This document shows, one piece after another, positions 1-5,734 of a stretch of DNA of 64,000 nucleotides (positions are counted from its first letter, which is position 1; every line of letters starts with the position of its first letter). Where the stretch lies: the NCBI RefSeq assembly GCF_947493735.1, contig NZ_CANLSL010000015.1, forward strand, positions 1 through 64,000. The letters run 5' to 3'. Position numbers and translations under genes: made by a program. The notes below the pieces were generated by a model. That model saw nothing but the letters and a program-made list of their open reading frames with translations. It did not search any database and had not been told where the DNA came from. This stretch comes from an uncultured Acinetobacter sp. (GTDB taxonomy: Bacteria; Pseudomonadota; Gammaproteobacteria; Pseudomonadales; Moraxellaceae).

Positions 1-1
1 T

Positions 2-88
2 TGGCTTACACCATTAGAGAAATTTGCTCAGCTTGTTGATTATCATAAGACTTTTCAAACTGTCGCACCTCATGTTTAAATTCGCCTA
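2..88 (+). CDS. C-terminal fragment of a possible transposase (partial)
   Basis: An open frame enters from the left edge and ends in TAA at 86-88, giving about 28 residues that begin WLTPLEKF. A G/W-LTP-E-F pattern is common near the C-terminus of DDE transposases of the IS3/IS481 type, and nearby IS debris fits that reading. The fragment is too short to prove a family, and the rest lies outside the window. It could instead be the tail of an unrelated protein. Confidence 0.35.
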
Positions 89-139
89 TTGTGAACCCCT
101 CGTTTTAAAACAAATTGGTTTAGTGGTTAGATATTTATT

Positions 140-1639
140 ATGGAAATTTTAATTATTCTTGGAATAGGCTTTGTATTTTGGCTATTCACATCTAAGACCA
201 AAAAACAGGATATGAGTAATGCAGCTAAAGGTATTTCTAAGTCTATACAAGTGATTGAGAATACTTTGGACCGCACAAATACAGTATCATTAAAACTTTT
301 ATTTGAAAGTAAATTAAAAGATTATGAAAATTCAAATCCAATATTTAATGAAATTACCTTTCGTAAATTCTGTAGTGATAGATCTGATATAAATGAATTA
401 GTTGAAGCTGAAATTTTAAAGAGAAAAATAGAGCATGATCGATTAGTTGAACTAAATAGAATTACAGAGGTTGTCCGGCAGATAAATGAAGCCAGTCAAC
501 TTAAAAAAGAAGAAAATATTGCAAAAAATGCTCCTAAGAATACAAAAAGTGAAATGACTCCTGAGCAAGTTAAACAGGAAAAATTTAGAAGAATTGATGA
601 GTCTATTCTTGAAAGAAAGAAGGCTGAAAAGAAACAAAAAGAGATAAATACATTAAAGAATCAGGAAATTAATGTAAGAAAACATATTATAAATAATGAA
701 CGAACCCTCCTTCCTAAGGAAATAAAGAAAAAAATAGTAGAATCACAAACTCCTATTGAGCCAAATTTAGTATTCGATCAATCTAAAAAAACGAATTCAG
801 ATGATAGCAATATATTTTTCTCTACTTCGAAACTAGGTAGAGTATTTGGAATTAAGGCTAAACCTGATTTATTTGATTATTTATTAAAGTTAAATTATTT
901 AGAGTATAAAAATAAAAAATATGAATTAACCAAGAATGGGTTGATAGTTGGAAAATATAGTATTGCAGATGATGGTGCACAATTTCCAGTATGGAATATA
1001 AATAAGATAACCAAAGTAATTCAATCATTTACTAAAGAAAAATATTTTAACTTTGGTTCATTTAATGCATTTTATCATTTGACTCATATAGATAATTTAG
1101 AAGGAATTTTTGAAAAAGGTTTATTTTGTCATGCCAACAAGCATGATTATATTGATTTGAGTAATATTGATGTAAATTCACGTCGAGATAAAGTTGAAAA
1201 TATTCATAAAAACAAGATTCATGATTATGTCCCTTTCTACTTTAATGTAAAAAATGCAATGCTTTACGCGGTACAAAAAAGAGTTGGAGAAAATGTAGTT
1301 ATATTGGAAATGGATAAGAGCTTGTATCACTTACCTTATACTATTTTTTGTGATCGTAATGCAGCAACATATGAAGCGAATTTTACTCCATACAAAAAAG
1401 ATCTTAATGAATATGATTGGACAATAATCTTTAGTGAGAATTGGAGCAACAATGGTGTACAAAACTTAGTACAAAAACAGAAAATGATGGCTGAATGTCT
1501 AGTAAAAAATCATGTATCACAATCTTATATTACAGTAGTGCATTGCCAGAATATTGAACTAGCTTTTAAGATTAGAAATCTCGCAATTCAATATTGTATG
1601 GATATTGATATTCGAATTTCGCCAGAACTATTTTTTTAA
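140..1639 (+). CDS. darT: DarT-like DNA ADP-ribosyltransferase with membrane-anchored N-terminal extension
   Basis: The last ~190 residues (about 308-499) match the DarT/DUF4433 family, which ADP-ribosylates thymidine in single-stranded DNA. Visible motifs are FYHLTHIDNL at ~311, paired arginines at ~348, VPFYFN at ~365, the DRNAATY segment at ~404 and a probable catalytic Glu in MMAECLV near 451. Typical DarT toxins are about 210 residues; this one is 499. The extension has a hydrophobic segment at residues 2-17, a charged Lys/Glu-rich, probably coiled-coil stretch at ~85-210, and a compact region at ~228-295 that could be a winged helix. The ATG at 140 lacks an obvious ribosome binding site. 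The gene is very A+T rich. Its stop overlaps that of the convergent macrodomain gene. Family assignment of the C-terminus is fairly secure; membrane tethering is inferred. Confidence 0.78.
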   Translation: MEILIILGIGFVFWLFTSKTKKQDMSNAAKGISKSIQVIENTLDRTNTVSLKLLFESKLKDYENSNPIFNEITFRKFCSDRSDINELVEAEILKRKIEHDRLVELNRITEVVRQINEASQLKKEENIAKNAPKNTKSEMTPEQVKQEKFRRIDESILERKKAEKKQKEINTLKNQEINVRKHIINNERTLLPKEIKKKIVESQTPIEPNLVFDQSKKTNSDDSNIFFSTSKLGRVFGIKAKPDLFDYLLKLNYLEYKNKKYELTKNGLIVGKYSIADDGAQFPVWNINKITKVIQSFTKEKYFNFGSFNAFYHLTHIDNLEGIFEKGLFCHANKHDYIDLSNIDVNSRRDKVENIHKNKIHDYVPFYFNVKNAMLYAVQKRVGENVVILEMDKSLYHLPYTIFCDRNAATYEANFTPYKKDLNEYDWTIIFSENWSNNGVQNLVQKQKMMAECLVKNHVSQSYITVVHCQNIELAFKIRNLAIQYCMDIDIRISPELFF

Positions 1640-2337
1640 AAATCAAAACCGCTTTGATATTTTTTTTGTTTTTCCTTCTGTTTGAAAGCAAAAAGTTTTT
1701 CCAATGTTGCTGGGCCAATTCCTTTCAAATTTATAAGTTGATTGACTTGGCATATTGATGGATTAAATTTCACACCTTCTAGTAAGGTCTCTAAATATTG
1801 TTTTTGTATTTTAGTTTCTTTAGCCAGAAGATCTATCTTACCTTCATGATTTAATAAAAATTGTTTAATCTCATCATATAAATCATCATTAGCTTTTGGA
1901 TCATACTTATAAACTTCTATATCTAAATCTATCTCATCCAAATGATTTTTCATAATTTCAATAGATTTTTCTGGCGTAAGGCCACCATGAGATGCACCCA
2001 ATAAAGGAAATGCAATGGAAGTAATGCCTTTTTCTTTAAATGTATTTTTGAATTTGATTAATCCAGTATGTAAATATTCTTCTTTTGACGGTAACTTCCA
2101 TAAGGTTTTCGTTGGGAAGTTCAAAATCCAACGTTGATCATTTTTATGTAATAAAAGTAATCCTGGTTCTAATAATCCTTTTTCACAAATCTCTTTATAT
2201 TTACTGAACATCTCAGGAAATCGAAGACGACATTCTAAAGCAATACCAGCACCCATAACGCCTTCACAATTTACTGTATTCACAATTGTCTGCGCTTTGC
2301 TATTCCAGATATTCCCTGTGATAATTTGTATTGTCAT
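1636..2337 (-). CDS. darG: DarG-like macrodomain antitoxin
   Basis: Residues 1-155 form a macrodomain: the start IITGNIWNSKAQTIVNTVN, the GVMGAGIAL loop, NFPTKTLWK (the Lys matches the catalytic Lys of DarG-type hydrolases) and PLLGASHGGL. DarG removes ADP-ribose from thymidine in DNA and so reverses DarT. Canonical DarG has a further C-terminal region that contacts DarT. Here only ~80 residues follow, ending with a helix-hairpin-helix-like stretch (LKGIGPATLEKL). The protein is 233 residues. The gene faces darT and overlaps it by 4 bp at the stops (1636-1639), whereas known darTG pairs are co-directional operons. Antitoxin function is inferred from the macrodomain and its neighbour. A stand-alone macrodomain hydrolase is the alternative. 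Confidence 0.78.
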   Translation of the reverse strand: MTIQIITGNIWNSKAQTIVNTVNCEGVMGAGIALECRLRFPEMFSKYKEICEKGLLEPGLLLLHKNDQRWILNFPTKTLWKLPSKEEYLHTGLIKFKNTFKEKGITSIAFPLLGASHGGLTPEKSIEIMKNHLDEIDLDIEVYKYDPKANDDLYDEIKQFLLNHEGKIDLLAKETKIQKQYLETLLEGVKFNPSICQVNQLINLKGIGPATLEKLFAFKQKEKQKKYQSGFDF

Positions 2338-2440
2338 AAGAAAAACATATTGTAATTTACAGTCATATTATGAGTTATATAATCTTATTTGGGGAGAGGA
2401 AATTTTGAGGGCGTTCAAAATTCTGTGTCAGTAAATTTGA

Positions 2441-2626
2441 CTAGATTTTAATTATATCATCTAATCGACCTTCAAAGTAAATGGATAATTGAGTAATCGT
2501 TTGTCCCCATTCCTGAATAGGCATTGTCCATTTTTCTGATGCCTGTTGAATACCAATATACAGTAATTTCATCAGACTATCCTCATTGGGGAAAGCTCCT
2601 TTGGTTTTGGTTAGTTTACGGAATTG
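2441..2626 (-). pseudogene. C-terminal remnant of an IS256-family transposase
   Basis: Read on the minus strand, about 60 codons without a start run into the left end of the IS3 element and finish with TAG at 2443-2441. The peptide contains QFRKLTKTKGAFPNE, LLYIG and LSIYFEGRLDD, which match the end of IS256-family (mutator-type) transposases. Just beyond the stop, at 2416-2436, lies a sequence resembling an IS256-type terminal repeat (minus strand, ACACAGAATTTTGAACGCC). The N-terminal part is not found on the other side of the IS3 element, so the insertion was followed by deletion or rearrangement. Confidence 0.75.
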
Positions 2627-2690
2627 ATGTGTGCTTAAAAAACAGGAGGGTTTAACTTGGTAAACTATACATACTCATTAGGAGTTTACC

Positions 2691-2990
2691 ATGAGCAAGA
2701 AACAGAAGACTTACACCGCAGAATTTAAAGCTGAAGCCATAAAAGCCATTGAAGAGAACCAAGGTAATGTATCGGAATCCGCTAGACAACTTGGCATTTC
2801 AATGCAAACCCTTTCGAACTGGAATAACAAAGCAAAGGCTGGAACTTTAGCAGGCACAAAACAGTATTCGCCCGATCTAAACGCCTTACTCGAAGAAAAT
2901 AAGAAGCTTAAACAACAGCTCAAAACAGCTGAAATGGAACGTGAATTTTTCAAAAAGGCAGCAGCGTACTTTGCCAAAGAAAGTCAGTGA
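2691..2990 (+). CDS. IS3-family transposase OrfA
   Basis: This 99-residue protein has the helix-turn-helix of IS3-family OrfA (TYTAEFKAEAIKAIEE, then SESARQLGISMQTLSNW) and a C-terminal Leu/Lys-rich coiled coil (ALLEENKKLKQQLKTAEME). It binds the terminal repeats and is normally joined to OrfB by a -1 ribosomal frameshift. The ATG at 2691 is preceded by TTAGGAG, a good ribosome binding site. The A-rich AAAAAG run at 2952-2957, near its 3' end, is a candidate slippage site. The stop overlaps the first codon of orfB. Confidence 0.9.
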   Translation: MSKKQKTYTAEFKAEAIKAIEENQGNVSESARQLGISMQTLSNWNNKAKAGTLAGTKQYSPDLNALLEENKKLKQQLKTAEMEREFFKKAAAYFAKESQ

Positions 2991-3856
2991 GGTACGCCTA
3001 TATGAAATCGCAAAGCCACTTATTTCCGATTATTTTAATGGCTCGATTACTTCGTGTATCCGTTTCTCGCTTTTATGATTGGCTAAAGCGAGGCATGAGT
3101 AAAAGATCAATTCAGCGAAATCAGCAGACAATTTTGGTCAAAATAGCCCATGAAGAAACCAAACAAAGCTATGGCTATGTTCGATTAACCAAGCATTTAC
3201 AAGCGCAAGGTATCAAAATAAGTATTTATGCTGTGCGCCAAATAAAAAAATCAAATCAGTTGTATTGTAAGCGCCATAAGCGTTTCAAAAGAACCACGAA
3301 CAGTGATCACAACCGTTCTATTTATGACAATTTACTCAAGCAACAGTTTTCAATGACGAAGCCTAATCTTGCGTGGTCGAGTGACATTACCTACATTTGG
3401 ACGGCTGAGGGCTGGTTGTACTTGGCAGCTGTCAAAGATCTTTACACGAAACAGGTTGTTGGCTATAGCTTAAATGAGCGCATGACAGCCAAGCTTGTTT
3501 GTGATGCATTGAATATGGCTATTCGCAATCAGAAACCTGCTCAAGATCTCATTGTATATTCAGACAGAGGCAGCCAATATTGCAGTAATGAATATCGAAA
3601 CTTACTTGAGAAATTTGATTTTCAGGGTTCAATGAGCAAAAAAGGCGACTGCTTTGATAATGCACCGATAGAGAGTTTCTGGGGCATACTCAAAAATGAA
3701 CTAGTCCATCATCGCAACTACAAAACAAGGGAAGAAGCCAAAGTGGATATTACAAAATATATAGAGTTATTTTATAATCAGCGAAGAATTCAAAAAGGCT
3801 TGGATTTTAAGACACCAAATCAAATGGCAGAAGACTTTTATCGGTTAGCTGCCTAG
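2987..3856 (+). CDS. IS3-family transposase OrfB (DDE integrase core)
   Basis: This 289-residue DDE transposase catalyses strand transfer of the insertion sequence. The N-terminal HTH_21-like part has YGYVRLTKHL. The rve integrase core shows the three acidic residues in context: WSSDITYIW, YSDRGSQY and PIESFWGILKNE. The frame is -1 relative to orfA and open upstream through the orfA end, so the true product is probably an OrfAB fusion made by frameshifting. If translated alone it would start at GTG 2987 or ATG 3002. It appears intact. Confidence 0.9.
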   Translation: MRYAYMKSQSHLFPIILMARLLRVSVSRFYDWLKRGMSKRSIQRNQQTILVKIAHEETKQSYGYVRLTKHLQAQGIKISIYAVRQIKKSNQLYCKRHKRFKRTTNSDHNRSIYDNLLKQQFSMTKPNLAWSSDITYIWTAEGWLYLAAVKDLYTKQVVGYSLNERMTAKLVCDALNMAIRNQKPAQDLIVYSDRGSQYCSNEYRNLLEKFDFQGSMSKKGDCFDNAPIESFWGILKNELVHHRNYKTREEAKVDITKYIELFYNQRRIQKGLDFKTPNQMAEDFYRLAA

Positions 3857-3968
3857 AATCTCCCAAGTGAAAGTCTCCTGCTAATTCAGCACACATCACT
3901 TAATAAATAAAACGCCCGAAAGTCATTTTAACAGTAGAAAAATTCAGTCCAGAATTTTTAGATAAATT

Positions 3969-4056
3969 GGGTTAAAATGGCTAAAAATGACGTACAAATA
4001 AAAAAGCTTCCTGATTAGGAAGCCTTTATATACATGGGTTATAGCCATTTTACACC
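3969..4056. repeat. Inverted repeat pair enclosing a terminator hairpin
   Basis: The segment at 3969-3986 (GGGTTAAAATGGCTAAAA) is nearly the reverse complement of 4039-4056, with about 15 of 18 positions matching. Between them lies a separate strong hairpin. The layout could be a small mobile repeat or a large imperfect stem-loop at the junction next to the truncated tRNA. Only the inverted symmetry is directly seen. Confidence 0.45.
3998..4023 (-). terminator. Rho-independent terminator
   Basis: On the minus strand the stem GCTTCC/GGAAGC (4006-4023, six-base loop) is followed by a T run (A run 4001-4005 on the plus strand). It would end minus-strand transcripts from tpiA-secG and tRNA-Leu after passing the truncated tRNA-Met. 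Confidence 0.7.
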
Positions 4057-4088
4057 GATTTGAAGCTTAATAAAACTACCACCCTGTT

Positions 4089-4130
4089 CGGGTTATGAGC
4101 GACGAGCTACCAGACTGCTCCATCCCGCAT
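4089..4130 (-). pseudogene. Truncated initiator tRNA-Met (5' half only)
   Basis: The minus strand from 4130 reads TGCGGGATGGAGCAGTCTGG and continues GTAGCTCGTCG, which match the acceptor 5' strand, D arm and start of the anticodon arm of bacterial tRNA-fMet. CTCATAACCCGAA (CAU anticodon loop) follows. The two Gs that should complete the 5' anticodon stem are missing, and the variable loop, T arm and acceptor 3' strand are replaced by unrelated sequence. It sits 57 bp downstream of tRNA-Leu, the position metY occupies in the E. coli secG-leuU-metY order. It cannot fold as a tRNA, so a functional initiator tRNA must be elsewhere. Confidence 0.75.
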
Positions 4131-4187
4131 CAACCATTCTGCTTGCCTACACCAAAAGTATGACTTTCAAATATGAAAGCACTTTTT

Positions 4188-4272
4188 TGGTGCGGAAGGG
4201 GGGACTTGAACCCCCACGCCCGAAAGCACTACCACCTCAAGGTAGCGTGTCTACCAATTCCACCACCACCGC
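4188..4272 (-). tRNA. tRNA-Leu (GAG)
   Basis: The minus strand gives an 85-nt class II tRNA. The D-arm region GTGGAATTGGTAGACACGC is typical of tRNA-Leu. The anticodon arm is CTACC-TTGAGGT-GGTAG with anticodon GAG. The T arm is GGGGG-TTCAAGT-CCCCC, and CCA is encoded. It follows secG, as leuU does in E. coli. The acceptor stem (GCGGTGG with CTTCCGC) has a U-U mismatch at 5:68 and a G-U at 6:67, which is weaker than usual. Confidence 0.93.
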
Positions 4273-4329
4273 AAGCAGGCGTGCATAATAGACCTTTCTT
4301 TCTCAAAAGAAAAGCCTAATTTCGCTTTA

Positions 4330-4713
4330 TTACGGATTTATAGGTGTGTTTGATGAAGTTCCAGGCGCTTGCGATGTTGTCGGTGTTTGCATAGTGGTAG
4401 CTGGTGCAGGTGTTGTATTCGACAACGGCGCAGGAGCTTGCTCAACCTGCTCTGTACCTGGCAAGACATTGACGCCTTGAGTTTGCTTTTTGGCATAAAC
4501 CGCCAAAGTTAAACTAGTCACAAAGAATAATGCTGTCAAAATCGCAGTTAATCGGGTCATAAAGTTCCCCGAACCTGATGCACCAAATACCGTGGCCGCA
4601 CCACCGCCACCAAACGAAGCACCTGCATCAGCACCTTTACCATGCTGTACCAAGATCAACGCAATCATTAATATCGCCAATAGAATATGCACGACGAGTA
4701 CGAAGCTATACAT
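4330..4713 (-). CDS. secG: Preprotein translocase subunit SecG
   Basis: SecG is the small auxiliary subunit of the SecYEG protein-export channel in the inner membrane. The 127-residue protein has the expected two membrane segments (about 2-19 and 53-72) joined by the conserved glycine-rich loop GKGADAGASFGGGGAATVFG. A Pro/Thr/Ala/Gln-rich C-terminal tail (~85-127) is longer than in E. coli SecG and is typical of low-complexity SecG tails. It lies 45 bp after tpiA on the same strand and 57 bp before tRNA-Leu, so the three are probably co-transcribed. Confidence 0.95.
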   Translation of the reverse strand: MYSFVLVVHILLAILMIALILVQHGKGADAGASFGGGGAATVFGASGSGNFMTRLTAILTALFFVTSLTLAVYAKKQTQGVNVLPGTEQVEQAPAPLSNTTPAPATTMQTPTTSQAPGTSSNTPINP

Positions 4714-4758
4714 AATTTTACCTAAAACTGATTCAACAAATGACTATATCAACGTGAC

Positions 4759-5520
4759 TTAAACGTTGTGTTGCGAAAACGCATCAACAATTGCCATAAA
4801 ACTGTTCGCTTCTAAAGAAGCACCGCCCACCAATGCACCATCAATATCTTGACAGGCCGCTAACTGTACAGCATTTTCAGGTTTTACACTACCACCGTAG
4901 AGCAAACTCAACTGTTCAGCATAAGCTGTATGTTCTTTTAGATACTGACGAATAGTTGCATGCATCTGCTGCGCATCTTCAGGGGATGCTGTTTTACCAG
5001 TGCCAATCGCCCAAATCGGCTCATAAGCGATAATAAGGTGTTGCCAATCATCTGCTGTCAAAACATCTTTTAAGTCGTTCAGTTGCCCGACGACGATTGA
5101 TTCCGCTTGGCCAGCCTCACGTTGCGCTAGACTCTCCCCAACACAATAAATCACTTGCAGATCGGATTGGCGAGCTTGCTTAATTTTTTGTTTTAAAGAC
5201 GGCGCATCATCAGCAAACAATTCACGACGTTCTGAGTGCCCAATTATCACCGAACGCACACCCATATTTTGCAACAAGTCCGCACTTATCTCTCCTGTAT
5301 ACGCACCAAAACCAGATACAGTCGATAAATTTTGTGCAGCGATAGACAACTGCTCAACCTGTTCGACAAACATACCTAAATATGGTGCAGGTGGTGCAAT
5401 CGCAACCTGACATAATGTTTTTTTTTCGCCGAGTTGCGTTTGAATCGTTTCGAATAAAGTTTTGGCATCGAGAAAACGTGGATTTAATTTCCAGTTTCCA
5501 ATCACCCACTGCTGACGCAT
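4759..5520 (-). CDS. tpiA: Triosephosphate isomerase
   Basis: TpiA interconverts dihydroxyacetone phosphate and glyceraldehyde 3-phosphate in glycolysis and gluconeogenesis. The 253-residue length is normal. Diagnostic segments are GNWKLN near the start (Asn/Lys of the active site), IIGHSERRE (catalytic His), the AYEPIWAIGTGKTA flexible-loop region (catalytic Glu) and LLYGGSVKPEN with DGALVGGASL for phosphate binding. It is the first gene of tpiA-secG-tRNA-Leu on the minus strand and is divergent from pilB. Confidence 0.97.
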   Translation of the reverse strand: MRQQWVIGNWKLNPRFLDAKTLFETIQTQLGEKKTLCQVAIAPPAPYLGMFVEQVEQLSIAAQNLSTVSGFGAYTGEISADLLQNMGVRSVIIGHSERRELFADDAPSLKQKIKQARQSDLQVIYCVGESLAQREAGQAESIVVGQLNDLKDVLTADDWQHLIIAYEPIWAIGTGKTASPEDAQQMHATIRQYLKEHTAYAEQLSLLYGGSVKPENAVQLAACQDIDGALVGGASLEANSFMAIVDAFSQHNV

Positions 5521-5649
5521 GTCAATCTACTCAAATTTTAAAATCGCATAATTTTATACGTTTTTCAGCATAATGATAAGTCGGATAATCATTTTGTCAT
5601 TATTTCAATTTAAAGCATTTGAAATTCCTGTCATAAATTTCGTTTTTTG

Positions 5650-5677
5650 TTGGACGGTTTTAAAATTGTGATATATT
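5650..5677 (+). promoter_or_regulatory. Candidate sigma-70 promoter for pilB-pilC-pilD
   Basis: TTGGAC at 5650-5655 and TATATT at 5672-5677 are separated by 16 bp, about 58 bp before the pilB start. Both boxes are close to consensus. This is the only good match I see in the 214-bp tpiA-pilB divergent region. Confidence 0.4.
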
Positions 5678-5734
5678 GTTAAATTAGAAAAAACTGCAAA
5701 ACATAATGAACTATGGATGAGTTGAATTGAAATT

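Larger units (their letters stand above)
2625..3898 (+). mobile_element. Complete IS3-family insertion sequence
   Basis: The element has imperfect terminal inverted repeats of about 28 bp: the left end starts TGATGTGTGCT at 2625, and the right end (3871-3898) reads TGATGTGTGCT on the opposite strand, with CAGGAG shared further in. Inside are two overlapping frames, orfA and orfB, in the 0/-1 arrangement of the IS3 family. The orfA sequence suggests the IS51 group. I see no matching short direct repeat: the flanks are AAT on the left and CTT on the right. That fits a later deletion or recombination at one end. It lies inside the IS256-family remnant. Confidence 0.85.

Noticed and set aside
140-2337. 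Reading the DarT/DarG block as a prophage fragment
   Set aside because: No integrase, structural or lysis genes are present in the window. IS remnants explain the accessory character.
2711-2977. An 88-codon minus-strand frame inside the IS
   Set aside because: It is the shadow of orfA on the opposite strand.
3899-3968. Continuation of the IS256-family transposase on the right of the IS3 element
   Set aside because: The sequence after the IS3 right end shows no reading frame or similarity to the missing N-terminal part.
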